This document shows positions 14,885-24,936 of a DNA stretch of 64,000 nt, piece after piece. Source of the DNA: Burkholderiales bacterium PBB3. GTDB taxonomy: Bacteria > Pseudomonadota > Gammaproteobacteria > Burkholderiales > Burkholderiaceae_C. The stretch spans positions 1 to 64,000 of the forward strand of contig NKIK01000013.1 of assembly GCA_002256115.1 (NCBI GenBank), in the 5' to 3' direction. A model generated the notes under the pieces. It was given only the letters and a program-made list of their open reading frames with translations, was not told the DNA's origin and ran no database searches. The number at the start of each line of letters is the position of its first letter. The first letter of the stretch is position 1. A program made the translations under genes and the position numbers.

Positions 14885-16720
14885 TCATAGAAATCTCACT
14901 CCAGCCCCCCAATTCCCATCTACCCCAATCACCAGCCTCTGTGTAGCCCGCGTCGCCGCCACATAAAACACCAGCGCGGCTTCCTGCTTGTCTTCGCCCT
15001 TGGCGGGCATGTGCCCCACGCCAGCAAGCGCCACCGCGAGGAACTCCAAGCCTTTGCTGACCGTCATGGTCATCACTTTGCTGGTGGGGTCAAAGTCTCC
15101 TGGGCTGCGGCGCATTTCTACCGGCATTTGGCGCTGGTGCAGCATCTGGGCGCACAGGTCGCGCGTGCTGTAGTCAGGGCACAAAATAGCCATGTCGCCC
15201 GAGGTGTGGCCTTCTTGGTGGGCGCAGCCCATCTCGTCGGCAATGGCAAAGGCTTCGTCGCGCAATGTAGGCAGGCGAATGATCAGCGGTGCCTCGCCAT
15301 CGCGCCCGCAGCCAATGGGTTTCAGCAGCGGTATGCCGTCATCGTCTTTGTCATCCGCAGTCAGCAGGTCGGCCGCCACTAGGCTGGCGGTTTGCAATAT
15401 CTGTTTGGTGTTGCGGTAGTTGATCTTCAGGATGGTGGTGCGGCCCTGCGCCTGGATGCCCACGCTCTTGAAGCTGAACTGCTTGCTCTTGTCACGTGAT
15501 TGCCCGCGCTCATAAATGCTCTGCGCATCGTCATACAGCACCAGCAGGCTGTTGGTGGTCGGGTCCACCATCTGCGTCACCAGCTTCAGCCACTCGGGCG
15601 CAAAGTCGTGGCCTTCGTCAATCATCACCGCTTGGTATTGGCCGCTGGGTATTTGCGTGCGGTCCACCGCGTTGATCACGCGCTGCACCATGTCGGCCAT
15701 CATGGTGCCCACGGGCATGTGGTTGGCGGGCAGGGTTTGCCCGTAGGCCACCAGTTGGTCGCGGCACCATTTATGAAAATGCCGCACATGCACCTTGCCG
15801 CTCAGGCCCTTGGCCTGCATCACGCTGTGCAGCTTCACGCCCAGCGGCTCGTTAAAGCAGAGGATGAGGATGGGTTTACTGCTGGGCGTGCTGGCCTGCG
15901 CCAGATATTCCGCGCGGTAGCCCAGGATCATGGTCTTGCCCGAGCCCGCCACGCCGTGGATCACACGGTGGCCGTCGCCCAGGCTGCGGGCTAGCTGCTC
16001 TTGCTGCAGGTCCATCACCCGCATGATGTCGGGTAGCTGAGCGTCTGCGTCGTTGTCGTCAAACAATGCGCCCTGGCCATTTGATCCGTGTGGTACGCGC
16101 ACCTCGGGGAACATGATCCAGCGCACGCGGTCGATCTGGGGCAGGCTGAGTGCGCCGCGCATGCCAAAGGGGAACATGCCCCACAGGCGGCTTTGCAGGT
16201 CTTCGGCGTCCACGCTCTCCAGCATCTCGTCTTGGCAGATCACGCGGTTGGGTTCAATAGCGTGTTGCAGCTCGGCAGTTTCAAACTGCTTGCGGGTGAT
16301 GTTGGTAAACACCACGCCATAGCTCCAGGGGAATGCCAGCTTGCCTGCGTGTGCGCCTGCGGGCTGCACCAGCTGTGCGTCGCGTTCTAGCGCCTTCACC
16401 ACGGCGTGCGCGTATTGGCGTGCTTGCTCTAGCGGGTTGATCACGGTCTTGGGGCCGTTGTCGCCCAAGATTTCCCAGTTTTGCTTGTCAGCGTTCAGGA
16501 TGGTGGAGCCAAGCTTCCAGTCTTTCACCTCCAGCACCAGAATGCCGCGGCGCGGGTGCAGCACACAAAAGTCGGGGTGGGTGTTGCGCGGCCCCATGGG
16601 TACGTCGTACCAAAGGCGGTAGTCGTCGTCGAGCTTTTGTTCCAGCCGTTCGGCCAGTCTGCGCTCACCGCTGGTCATGCGCGAAACGCACGAACCCATC
16701 GAAGGTATAAGAGTTGCCAT
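14885..16720 (-). CDS. NERD nuclease-related domain / UvrD-like helicase fusion
   Basis: A 611-residue protein. Residues 1-125 form a NERD (nuclease-related) domain with the PD-(D/E)XK-type signature: Asp50 in HPDFCVLHP, then LVLEVKDWKLG with Glu64 and Lys66. From about 235 a superfamily 1 helicase follows: Walker A GVAGSGKT at 256-263, Walker B IDEGHD at 367-372, and the C-terminal MTVSKGLEFLAVALAG and VFYVAATRATQRLVI motifs. Such fusions occur widely in accessory and defence-type regions and are predicted to process DNA. High G+C matches the chromosome, unlike the NACHT gene downstream, so the two may have different histories although same-strand. ATG 16720 follows AGGGGGG. Confidence 0.87.
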   Translation of the reverse strand: MATLIPSMGSCVSRMTSGERRLAERLEQKLDDDYRLWYDVPMGPRNTHPDFCVLHPRRGILVLEVKDWKLGSTILNADKQNWEILGDNGPKTVINPLEQARQYAHAVVKALERDAQLVQPAGAHAGKLAFPWSYGVVFTNITRKQFETAELQHAIEPNRVICQDEMLESVDAEDLQSRLWGMFPFGMRGALSLPQIDRVRWIMFPEVRVPHGSNGQGALFDDNDADAQLPDIMRVMDLQQEQLARSLGDGHRVIHGVAGSGKTMILGYRAEYLAQASTPSSKPILILCFNEPLGVKLHSVMQAKGLSGKVHVRHFHKWCRDQLVAYGQTLPANHMPVGTMMADMVQRVINAVDRTQIPSGQYQAVMIDEGHDFAPEWLKLVTQMVDPTTNSLLVLYDDAQSIYERGQSRDKSKQFSFKSVGIQAQGRTTILKINYRNTKQILQTASLVAADLLTADDKDDDGIPLLKPIGCGRDGEAPLIIRLPTLRDEAFAIADEMGCAHQEGHTSGDMAILCPDYSTRDLCAQMLHQRQMPVEMRRSPGDFDPTSKVMTMTVSKGLEFLAVALAGVGHMPAKGEDKQEAALVFYVAATRATQRLVIGVDGNWGAGVRFL

Positions 16721-16841
16721 TCAGGATTCACCCCCCTGGGTGAGTTGTATTTTTGTGTAACGGATCATGCCTACAAAGCAGGCGTGTGGCTAGGGTAGAT
16801 ATACCCCCTATGCGGTTTGCATATTTATCAAATAAGCCACA

Positions 16842-16882
16842 CAGCCCATGGATAGTGCGGGAGCAGCTATCAAAACCATAGT
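16842..16882 (+). repeat. Dispersed repeat, family 1, copy c
   Basis: The core ATGGATAGTGCGGGAGCAGC followed by TATCAAAACCATAG lies just upstream of the GGDEF gene. Its ATG at 16848 opens a frame continuous with that gene, which would add MDSAGAAIK to the protein. Confidence 0.75.
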
Positions 16883-16952
16883 GGCCTGTGGCAAGATAAC
16901 GGCTGTGCTGCTTACCCCCAACCCTGTGCCAGACGAACCCAACCCGCCGCCC

Positions 16953-18083
16953 ATGCCTGAGCACGCTGCTGCCGCCAGCGCAGCGTCGGTGCGTGCGGAC
17001 ACCTTGGCGTTGCTGTTTCAGCAGTCGTTTCCGGCCATGTTCCAGGCCCTGGCGATTGCGGGCATATTGTGTTGGACCCTGTGGGGGCGGCTAGATGCCT
17101 TCACGCTGCTCAGTTGGCTGGGCGTGCTGTGCGCCACCACGCTGGTGCGCTTGGGTATGTACCTGCTGTACTTTCGCGCCAAACCGGTGGGCCAGGCGAT
17201 CCTGCCCTGGGAGCGGCCCTATGCGATCACCATGCTGCTCTCATCCACCACCTGGGGCTTGGGTGTGCTGTGGCTCATGCCGCCGGGCGAGTCGGTGGAG
17301 CAATTCGTCATCCTGTTCTTTGTGGCTGGCCTGGTGGGCGGCATCATGGTTACTTATTCCGCACACCGTGGCATGACGATTGCCGCCATGCTGAGCACGC
17401 TTTTGCCGGTGACGGTGTGGTTGTTTTTTCAGCCAGGCCACCTGGCCCTGGGCATGGCGGTGGCGTCTAGCACCTTCATGGTGGGTGCGCTGCGCGGCAC
17501 CAAGGTGCTGTCGGGTGCCATGCAAAGCCGCCTGCTGCTGAGCTACCAGCTCAAGCACGCCAACCAGATTGCCGACCACATGGCGCGCACCGATGAGCTC
17601 ACCGGCATTAACAACCGCCGCTCGTTTATGGAGCTGGGCGAGCAGGTCACCCGGCTGTGCCAGCGCCAGGGCAAGCCGCTGAGCGCGCTGCTGTTGGATG
17701 TGGATCACTTCAAGCAAATCAACGATACGCACGGCCACGGCGCGGGCGATCTGGTGCTCAAGCAGGTGGGGGCCTTGCTGTTGCAGCAGTTTCGCGCGGC
17801 CGATGTGTGCGGGCGCATTGGCGGTGAGGAGTTTGCGGTGCTGCTGGTAGATACAGACGCCACCGCAGCGGCGGCGGTGGCCGAAAAGCTGCGCCAGGCC
17901 GTGGCCAGCGCGGTGGTGCCCTGGCACGCGCACACGCTGCGCGTCACCATCAGCGTGGGCGTGGCCACCCACAACGCCCACTTGGGCACGCTGCTGCACC
18001 AGGCCGACACGGCCATGTACCTGGCCAAGGCCCGCGGCCGCAACCGCGTGGTTTGCCATGCGGAGGCTGCGGGGGTAAATTAG
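16953..18083 (+). CDS. Membrane-bound diguanylate cyclase (GGDEF)
   Basis: The enzyme makes cyclic di-GMP from two GTP. With ATG 16953 the product has 376 residues. The first half has about six membrane segments (MFQALAIAGILCWTLW, CATTLVRLGMYLLYF, YAITMLLSSTTWGLGVLWL and others). The second half is a GGDEF domain with TDELTGINNRRSFMELGE, the active site GGEEF at 290-294, and the inhibitory RxxD site RAAD at 281-284, five residues upstream. The same frame is open back to 16848, but that extension begins inside a dispersed repeat, and GTG 16926 is another option; no start has a clear ribosome site. It heads a cluster of cyclic-di-GMP and binding-protein genes, with the next start 26 bp away. 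Confidence 0.88.
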   Translation: MPEHAAAASAASVRADTLALLFQQSFPAMFQALAIAGILCWTLWGRLDAFTLLSWLGVLCATTLVRLGMYLLYFRAKPVGQAILPWERPYAITMLLSSTTWGLGVLWLMPPGESVEQFVILFFVAGLVGGIMVTYSAHRGMTIAAMLSTLLPVTVWLFFQPGHLALGMAVASSTFMVGALRGTKVLSGAMQSRLLLSYQLKHANQIADHMARTDELTGINNRRSFMELGEQVTRLCQRQGKPLSALLLDVDHFKQINDTHGHGAGDLVLKQVGALLLQQFRAADVCGRIGGEEFAVLLVDTDATAAAAVAEKLRQAVASAVVPWHAHTLRVTISVGVATHNAHLGTLLHQADTAMYLAKARGRNRVVCHAEAAGVN

Positions 18084-18109
18084 CGGCCAGCCCAAGAGGT
18101 CATGAAGCC

Positions 18110-18937
18110 ATGAAACGCATTGCACTCACCACCGCACTATTGGCCGCCGCGCTGCTCTGCGGGCCAGCCTGGGCGCAAAAGATTCGCGTAGCGTTTGCCG
18201 ATGTAGAAGTAGCGCCGTACCAGCTGGGCAATGGCTCTGAGATAGCCAACCCGCCGGGCACGATGATTGAGCTGCTAAACCAAGCGGCCAAAGAGCTGGG
18301 CATAGAAATTGTGTACGAGCGCGCGCCGCAACTACGCAGCCTGAAGCGCCTGCAGTTGGGCGAGATCGACGGGGCGTTTATGTACTCGTACACGCCCGAG
18401 CGCCTGGCCTATGGCCGCTACCCCATGAAGGATGGCAAGCCTGACGACACCGCGCGCCTGGCCAACCAGTCGTATGTGTTTTACCGGCTCAAGGGCTCGC
18501 CCTTCAATTGGGATGGCCGCACCGTCACCGGGCTGGGCAATGGCGCGGTGGGCTTTAACTCCACGTTCTCTGTGGGGGCGGTGTTGGCCAAGCAAGACAT
18601 CAAGGCGCAAGACGCCAAGACCACCGAGCAAAACTTCAGCAAGCTCAGGCTGGGCCGCATCGCCGCCTTTGCCATGCTGGAGCACGCGGGCGACAGCTAC
18701 TTGGCCACCCACCCCATGCCCAACGTAGAAAAGCTGAGCATCCCCTTTGAGACCAAGGCCTACTACCTGATGCTGAGTAACCAACTGCTAGAGCGCGACC
18801 CGGCCTTGGCCGAGAAGATTTGGGCCAAGCTGGCCAAGCTGCGCCCCGAGGTGATGCCCGATGAGCCACCCAAACCAAGCAAGCCAATCAAGCCACAAGG
18901 CCCTGCGCGCAAAAAAATCCGCGATAAGTCCCAATAG
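18110..18937 (+). CDS. Periplasmic solute-binding protein (family 3-like), orphan
   Basis: A 275-residue secreted protein with a signal peptide ending in GPAWA before QKIRVAF. The mature part has the family 3 binding-protein layout (NPPGTMIELLNQAAKELGIE, ERAPQLRSLKRLQLGEIDGA, then QSYVFYRLKGSP). The C-terminus is Pro/Lys-rich. No ABC permease or ATPase gene is near. It starts 26 bp after the GGDEF gene, so it is probably cotranscribed and may act as a ligand receptor for the signalling proteins here. That function is inferred. Confidence 0.8.
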   Translation: MKRIALTTALLAAALLCGPAWAQKIRVAFADVEVAPYQLGNGSEIANPPGTMIELLNQAAKELGIEIVYERAPQLRSLKRLQLGEIDGAFMYSYTPERLAYGRYPMKDGKPDDTARLANQSYVFYRLKGSPFNWDGRTVTGLGNGAVGFNSTFSVGAVLAKQDIKAQDAKTTEQNFSKLRLGRIAAFAMLEHAGDSYLATHPMPNVEKLSIPFETKAYYLMLSNQLLERDPALAEKIWAKLAKLRPEVMPDEPPKPSKPIKPQGPARKKIRDKSQ

Positions 18938-19045
18938 GCGCATGATGGCCGGTGAGCTTCCGGGTCAATGACTTGGTACCCTGTGAAAGCCACGTCAAGC
19001 GCAGTCCGCCACTGACACCACTTTCGCTGGTTGCGAACTGTCTAG

Positions 19046-21439
19046 TTGGAGCTGCCTTTGAGCCTGCGTAGCCGCATTTTGCTGTTGATCCTGTCGGCCA
19101 CTTTATTGCCCATCTTGCCCATGCTGTGGGGCCTGCTACACAGCCGGGCCGACACCATTGCCAGGGCGCAGCAAGAGCTAAGCAGCCGCACCGACCGCAT
19201 TGCCAGCGAGCTGGACAACGGCATCAGCGGCACCGCGCAGTTGCTATTTGGTTTGGGCCACGTACCGCTGCTGGCCCGTGGGGACAAAGCCGCTTGCTCC
19301 GACTTTTTGGCCGATGTGCTGAAGGAGCACCCGCAGTACACCGGCCTGCTCACCATTTTGCCCAGCGGGCAACTGCACTGCGATTCGCTCAAATCGGGCC
19401 GCACGCTAGATGTAAGGGACCGCAGCTATTTTCAGCGCGCTATCAAGGGTGCCCCCAGCGTGCCGGAGCCCGCCATTGGCCGCCTGACCGGTAAGGGCGT
19501 CTTGCAGATTGCGCACCCGGTGCGCGATGCCGCTGGCAGGCTGCAATACATCTTGCTGGCATCCCTGAATCTGGATGACTTTGGGCACGCGGTGGCGCGC
19601 ACGCTGCCCTACGCGGGCACGAACTTTCAGATATGGAATGACAACGTCAGCCTGGTGATGGATTACCCAGGGCCAGGCGCGGTGGCGCTAAAACCGGGTG
19701 ACGCCGAAAAGGCCTTTGTGCTGGCAGGTGACTCTGGCACGCAACACACGCTGGGCCAGGGGGCGGCAGCCCGAATTTGGACCACCGCAACCCTGCCGCG
19801 CACCCGCAATACGGGCCTGCGCTTGACGCTCACGGTGCCCCAAGCTGATTTGCTGGCGCGCGAGGATGCGCAGTTCTGGCGCACGCTGTGGGTATTGCTA
19901 TCGCTATCCGCGCTATTTTTGGCATTGGCGGTCGTGCTGGGTGAGTTTGGCGTGCGCAGGCATGCGGCCCGGTTGATACGCGCCATCGTCCGGCTAGACC
20001 GTGGCAATTTCAAGGAGCTGATTGGCGCGCCCTACCCCAAGGGCGAAATGGGCACCATGATGCTGGCGCTGGATCGCATGGCGGTGTCTTTAGAGCAGCA
20101 GCAAGCCACCATTGAGCGCAATGCGCAAGCGCTGCAGCGCCAGGCCCATACGGACGATCTAACGGGCCTGGCCAACCGCAACCTGCTGACCGACCGACTG
20201 GACCAGGCGCTGATTTACGCCCACCGGGGCGAGCGCGTGGTGGGCGTGCTACTGCTAGACCTGGACCGCTTCAAAACCGTGAACGACAGCCTGGGCCACA
20301 GCCAGGGCGACGTGCTGCTGCAAACCATAGCGCAGCGCTTGCTGGCGTGTTCGCGTGCTGGTGATACGGTGGCCCGCCTGGGTGGGGATGAGTTTGTGCT
20401 GGTGCTGTCTGACATGGCGCAGGTATCTGACCTGCTGCCCATGGTGCAAGAAATCTTGCAGGTACTCAGCCAGCCGATAGAGCTGCAGGGCCAATTGCTG
20501 AACGTGAGTGCCAGCCTGGGGCTGAGCGCCTACCCGCGCGATGGCGATACATCTGAAGAGTTAATCCGCCATGCCGATACCGCCATGTACCGGGCCAAGG
20601 AGCGCGGTGGCAATGCCGCCGCGTTTTTCACGCCAGAGATGGACCACCTGCTGCTGGCGCGCTTGCGCCTGGAAGCCGGGCTGCGCCGCGCGCTAGAGCA
20701 GGGCGAGTTTCGCGTGTACTTTCAGCCCATCGTGAGCCTGGTCACGGGCCGTATAGCGTCTGCCGAAGCCCTGGTGCGCTGGCAAGACCCCGAACGCGGG
20801 TTGATACCACCCATAGAGTTCATTCCGATAGCGGAAGAAACCGGGCTGATCATTCCCATTGGCAATTGGGTCTTGCAGCAGGCTTGTTTGCAAGCCAAAG
20901 CCTGGCAAGACCAGGGGCTGGGCTCGATTGCGATCGCGGTGAATTTGTCGGCCCGCCAGTTCAATGCGCCCTCACTAGATGCCGCCATTGCCGCCGCGTT
21001 GGCGCAAGCCCATTGCCCGCCCGCACTGCTGCAATTAGAGATCACCGAGAGCATGGTGATTGACGATGCCGAGCAGGCCCTGCAAACCATGCACCGCATC
21101 AAGGCCATGGGCGTGCAGCTCTCCATTGATGACTTTGGCACGGGCTATTCATCGCTGAGCTACCTGAAGCGGTTTCCGGTGAGCAAGCTAAAGATTGATC
21201 GCTCGTTTGTGAATGAGCTAGAGGTAGATGCCAGTGACCGCGCCATCGTGGACGCCATCTTGACCCTGGCACACAAGCTGGGCCTGCGCATCGTGGCCGA
21301 GGGCGTAGAGACGGCAGGGCAATTGCAGATGTTGAAGCTGCTGGGCTGCGATGAATGCCAGGGCTATTACTTTGCCAAACCCTGCACGGCCGAGGCGTTT
21401 GCGCAGTTGCCGCCGGAGTTGTTTGCGCGCGCAGGATGA
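19046..21439 (+). CDS. GGDEF-EAL protein with periplasmic Cache-type sensor
   Basis: A 797-residue inner-membrane protein. There is a first membrane helix at about 10-30, a periplasmic dCache-like sensor (about 35-275, with LRTD-like [20 protein letters not shown]), a second helix at about 280-302, and a HAMP-like stretch. The GGDEF domain has RLGGDEF with GGDEF at 446-450. The EAL domain has AEALVRW with EAL at 574-576 and [19 protein letters not shown]. Both active sites look intact, so it could make or degrade cyclic di-GMP. The start is TTG 19046; TTG 19058 is an alternative. It sits between two orphan binding-protein genes. Confidence 0.92.
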   Translation: MELPLSLRSRILLLILSATLLPILPMLWGLLHSRADTIARAQQELSSRTDRIASELDNGISGTAQLLFGLGHVPLLARGDKAACSDFLADVLKEHPQYTGLLTILPSGQLHCDSLKSGRTLDVRDRSYFQRAIKGAPSVPEPAIGRLTGKGVLQIAHPVRDAAGRLQYILLASLNLDDFGHAVARTLPYAGTNFQIWNDNVSLVMDYPGPGAVALKPGDAEKAFVLAGDSGTQHTLGQGAAARIWTTATLPRTRNTGLRLTLTVPQADLLAREDAQFWRTLWVLLSLSALFLALAVVLGEFGVRRHAARLIRAIVRLDRGNFKELIGAPYPKGEMGTMMLALDRMAVSLEQQQATIERNAQALQRQAHTDDLTGLANRNLLTDRLDQALIYAHRGERVVGVLLLDLDRFKTVNDSLGHSQGDVLLQTIAQRLLACSRAGDTVARLGGDEFVLVLSDMAQVSDLLPMVQEILQVLSQPIELQGQLLNVSASLGLSAYPRDGDTSEELIRHADTAMYRAKERGGNAAAFFTPEMDHLLLARLRLEAGLRRALEQGEFRVYFQPIVSLVTGRIASAEALVRWQDPERGLIPPIEFIPIAEETGLIIPIGNWVLQQACLQAKAWQDQGLGSIAIAVNLSARQFNAPSLDAAIAAALAQAHCPPALLQLEITESMVIDDAEQALQTMHRIKAMGVQLSIDDFGTGYSSLSYLKRFPVSKLKIDRSFVNELEVDASDRAIVDAILTLAHKLGLRIVAEGVETAGQLQMLKLLGCDECQGYYFAKPCTAEAFAQLPPELFARAG

Positions 21440-21505
21440 ATGCGATACTGATCCAAAATCGTTGGAATCAAAAAATAGTGGCAGTCGCATTGCCTGAGGA
21501 TTTTC

Positions 21506-22255
21506 ATGCTCAAAGTCTTGTTAATAGCGACGCTGTGCTGGCCCCTGATGACCTGGGCGCAGACAGGGGCGCATGAGCGAACCTTGATCGCCGCAGCCGA
21601 TCCGTATCCGCCGTATGTCGACCCGCAGGCACCCGGCGAGGGTTTGGCTATGGAGATCGTGCGGGCCGCGTATAAAACCCAGGGCTACACCGTCAAGCTG
21701 GAAATCATGCCCTGGGTGCGCGCCGAAAAGGGCGTGAGCGAAGGCCGGTATGACATCTTGGTGGATGTATGGCGCACCGAGGCGCGGGCCAAAGAGCTGT
21801 TGTTCAGCACGGCCTATGCCACCAGCAAAATCAAGTTCATCAAACGCAAAGACAACTCCTTTGAATTCACCGGCCTGGACAGTCTGGCGGGCAAGCGCAT
21901 TGGCGTGATCCGGGGTTACGGTTACAACGATGCGTTTAACGCCGCCACCACCTTTACCCGCGAAGAAGTGCCCAGCATGGAGCACAACATTAACAAGGTG
22001 CTGCTCAAGCGCCTGGACCTCACGCTGGAAGATGAAATCACCGCCAAAGTGCTGATCCGCAAGATGGGGCCCAAGGTGGAGGAGCAGTTGGACTTCACGG
22101 CCAACGCGCTGGCCAGCAACCCACTGTATGTGGCCGCAGGCCTGAAGCACCCGCGCCACAAAGCCATCGTAGAAGCCTTTAACCGTGGCCTGCTGGCCAT
22201 CAAGGCGGATGGCAGTTTTTTGGCAATAGAAAAGCGCTACGGGCTGGTCAAGTAG
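21506..22255 (+). CDS. Periplasmic amino-acid-type solute-binding protein, orphan
   Basis: A 249-residue secreted protein with the signal peptide MLKVLLIATLCWPLMTWA. The mature part is a typical family 3 binding domain: AADPYPPYVDPQAPGEGLAM, then MPWVRAEKGVSEGRYDILVD, GLDSLAGKRIGVIRGYGYN, and FNRGLLAIKADGSF near the end. Length matches the family. No transporter genes accompany it; it follows the GGDEF-EAL gene by 66 bp. It may deliver a ligand to the sensor of a neighbouring cyclic-di-GMP enzyme, or be the remaining part of a dispersed transporter. Confidence 0.87.
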   Translation: MLKVLLIATLCWPLMTWAQTGAHERTLIAAADPYPPYVDPQAPGEGLAMEIVRAAYKTQGYTVKLEIMPWVRAEKGVSEGRYDILVDVWRTEARAKELLFSTAYATSKIKFIKRKDNSFEFTGLDSLAGKRIGVIRGYGYNDAFNAATTFTREEVPSMEHNINKVLLKRLDLTLEDEITAKVLIRKMGPKVEEQLDFTANALASNPLYVAAGLKHPRHKAIVEAFNRGLLAIKADGSFLAIEKRYGLVK

Positions 22256-22275
22256 CGCGGCTTTGTCGCGCTGTT

Positions 22276-24912
22276 TTATATTTCTACCGAGACCTGGTTG
22301 CGCCCCGTGGCCTTGGCCACGTACAGGGCGGCATCGGCACGGCCAATGAGGGTTTGGCTGGTATCCCCCACGCGGTAGGCGCTCACCCCAAAGCTGGCGG
22401 TCACCGTGCCCACGCGCGGTACGGATTGGCGCTGCAGCGCCAGGCGCAGTTTTTCAGCCAAAGCGATGGCATCGTCCAGCGTGCCGCTGCAGACCAACAA
22501 GAACTCTTCGCCGCCCCAGCGGCCCAGCAGGTCCGACTTGCGGATATTGCTCTCCAGCACGCGGGCCACGGCCACCAATACGCTGTCACCCACTTGGTGG
22601 CCATGCGTGTCGTTGATGGGCTTGAAGCGGTCTACATCCAGCATGATGATGGACAGCGGGAAAGGCTTGCGGGCGCAGCGGGCCAGGTCGTGCTCTAGCG
22701 CGCGGTCCAGCCGCAGCCGGTTGGACAGGCCGGTCAGGCTGTCGGTGGCGGATAGGTGCTCCAGCTCCTGGTTCTTTTCCATCAGCAGGGTTTGCGCCTG
22801 CCGCAGCTCCGCCAGTAGCTCGGTGGCCTGCCCCTGGGCTTGCTCGGCGGTACGGCGGGCCTGCTCTGCCGCTTCAAACGCTACGCCGTTGGCCAGCGCA
22901 ATGCTGCCGTAGGCGCACAGGGTACGAAAGATGGCGGTCTCGCGCTCGCCATAGGCATGCGGCTTAGGCGACTGGACGGTGATAGCCCCAAACAGACGCG
23001 CGCCCACCAGCATGGGCGCATACAGCGCGCTGAGCGTGAGCAGGGTGCCGGGCAGTTGCGTGGCGTGCACCATGCCTGGCTCCAGCGCCATGTTGATCTC
23101 TCTGCGTTCGCGTGCGCAGCGGGCCAGGTTGGTGTGCGGGTCGTCCAGCGAATAGCGCTCCTCGGGCAGCTCTTTGCCGTCTTCCATGTTCAACACGGTG
23201 ACCAATGTTTTGCCATCCGGCTCCAGCAGCAGGATGCCAAAAGTGGTGGAGTCCAGCAGCTTGTGGACATGGTGGTTCAGCGCGTCGAGTACGTCTTGTG
23301 CGTTCAGGCTGCCCATGATCTCCAGGCCGATGACGGCCAGGTCTTCCAGCGTGGTATTGGCTTGGTGCAGGGCATCACCACGCTTGGCCTCGGCCACGGC
23401 CAGCTTTTTGTTGTAGGCCGCCTCGGCCTGGGCGCGCTCGGTCTCGTGGCGCACTTGCAGGGTCATGGCGCGGTTGCTGGCTTCCTTGGTCTTGATGCGC
23501 TCGCGCGAGACACCGGCCTGCAGCGCCAGCTGGTAGGCCTCGGCCAGATCGCCCAGCTTGGCGTGTTCGGCTGCGGCTTGCTCCAGCAGCGTGCCCGGCA
23601 CGGTGTAGCCGTGCAAAGTGGTTGCCACTTGCAGGGCTTCATTCAAATAGTGCAGCGAGGCGGTGCCCGCGCTCAGGCCCGCAGGTGCAGGCAGATTAAA
23701 GCGGCCGTGCAGCGTGGCCAAAATCTGCAAGAGCACGATCAGGTTGGCGCGGTAGCCGTGTTCGCGGCACAGGGCCAGGCCATCGGTGGCCACGGCCAGG
23801 GCCTCGCTGCCGCGGCCTAGCTGCAGCAGGGCCTGAGCCCGGCCGCGCAAGGATTCGGCCAACACTTCTTTGGCACCCAGCGCGGCGCAGCGCTGTTGGG
23901 CTTGAATGAACCAGTCCAGCGCCTCGCTGTTTTCTTGGTGGCCCAGGCAGACTTCGCCCAGCTCCCGCAGCACCATGGCGTAGGAGCGCGATTCTTTGAT
24001 GGGGGCCAGCAGCCGCAGTGCTTCTCGCAGTTGCACCCGCGCGGCGTTATGGTGCTCCAGTTGCGCCAACACGCTGCCGGTGCGCAACAGCGAATTCCCG
24101 GTGAGGATGGGCAGACCCGCGTCGCGGGCCAGCGTGAGGCCGCGCTCGGCCCAGTCCAGCGCCAGGGTCAGGTTGTTGAGTTCGACCAGCGAATTGCTCA
24201 GGTTGCCAGCGGCCAGCGCGGCCATGCGAATCTGGCCGGTCAGCAATCCGGCTCGGTAGGCGCGTTCATAGTGGCTGGTGGCCAGGGTCAAATCGCTGGA
24301 CGACTGGTAAAGGACGCCCAGCGTGTAGTCAATCCAGACGGCCACCGCTGGCGTGTGCTGGCTGGAGTCGCGCAGCCCATGGGCATCCAGCAGGGCCTGT
24401 GCGCGGGCCGTGTCTACAAAGGCATAGATCGCCACTTGGCGGGCAATGCCCAGCTGCAGCCGTGTGGGGTCTTGCGCAGCGGTATAGGCGGCCACGGCCC
24501 GGTCGGCCTGGTCCATCCATTGGGGCGTGTCGCCCAGGTCCGCCATCACATAGGCCTGCGCCCAGTGGGTGTCGCCCATGCCGACCCAGTCGTTCAGGTC
24601 TGCAAACCAGGCTTGCGCTTGGGCCAGGCCGGCGTGGGCGGCATCCAGCTGCCCATGCAGCCAGGCGATTTCGGCACGCACCAGTTGCAGGCGCGCCATG
24701 GCGCGCTTTTGTGCAGCATCGACAGGGTGCGCCGTGTGGGAGGCGGCGTGCGCGCGGTCCAGTTCGTCGGCCAGCGCCAGCGCACGCTGCGGTGCGCGCT
24801 GGCGCAAATGCCAGGCCAGCGCCAGCACGGTATCGGCAGGGCGCAGCGCCTCTGCCGCATCCAGTTGCTGCTCCAGCGCCTGGACTTGGGTGTCGTCTGC
24901 GAAAAGTAGCAT
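22276..24912 (-). CDS. TPR-GAF-GGDEF diguanylate cyclase
   Basis: An 878-residue cytoplasmic protein. The first 520 residues are helical repeats of TPR type (for example LGDLAEAYQLALQAG). A coiled-coil follows, then a GAF domain (about 530-690, with LDALNHHVHKLLDSTTFGIL). A short coiled linker leads to the GGDEF domain (DSLTGLSNRLRLDRALEHD; active site GGEEF at 800-804). The layout resembles soluble cyclases of the ThrH/AdrA-unrelated TPR type in Betaproteobacteria. The start was placed at ATG 24912; an in-frame TTG at 24921 is possible. It begins 24 bp after the topB stop on the same strand, so it may be read from the topB promoter. Confidence 0.9.
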   Translation of the reverse strand: MLLFADDTQVQALEQQLDAAEALRPADTVLALAWHLRQRAPQRALALADELDRAHAASHTAHPVDAAQKRAMARLQLVRAEIAWLHGQLDAAHAGLAQAQAWFADLNDWVGMGDTHWAQAYVMADLGDTPQWMDQADRAVAAYTAAQDPTRLQLGIARQVAIYAFVDTARAQALLDAHGLRDSSQHTPAVAVWIDYTLGVLYQSSSDLTLATSHYERAYRAGLLTGQIRMAALAAGNLSNSLVELNNLTLALDWAERGLTLARDAGLPILTGNSLLRTGSVLAQLEHHNAARVQLREALRLLAPIKESRSYAMVLRELGEVCLGHQENSEALDWFIQAQQRCAALGAKEVLAESLRGRAQALLQLGRGSEALAVATDGLALCREHGYRANLIVLLQILATLHGRFNLPAPAGLSAGTASLHYLNEALQVATTLHGYTVPGTLLEQAAAEHAKLGDLAEAYQLALQAGVSRERIKTKEASNRAMTLQVRHETERAQAEAAYNKKLAVAEAKRGDALHQANTTLEDLAVIGLEIMGSLNAQDVLDALNHHVHKLLDSTTFGILLLEPDGKTLVTVLNMEDGKELPEERYSLDDPHTNLARCARERREINMALEPGMVHATQLPGTLLTLSALYAPMLVGARLFGAITVQSPKPHAYGERETAIFRTLCAYGSIALANGVAFEAAEQARRTAEQAQGQATELLAELRQAQTLLMEKNQELEHLSATDSLTGLSNRLRLDRALEHDLARCARKPFPLSIIMLDVDRFKPINDTHGHQVGDSVLVAVARVLESNIRKSDLLGRWGGEEFLLVCSGTLDDAIALAEKLRLALQRQSVPRVGTVTASFGVSAYRVGDTSQTLIGRADAALYVAKATGRNQVSVEI

Positions 24913-24936
24913 GGTCGCCAATCGCAGCCCGAAGGC

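Noticed and set aside
22840..23820. Long plus-strand open frame of 326 codons opposite the TPR-GAF-GGDEF gene
   Set aside because: It is an antisense shadow in G+C-rich DNA; composition is Gln/Ala/Arg/Gly-rich with no recognisable domain, whereas the minus-strand frame is a clear enzyme.
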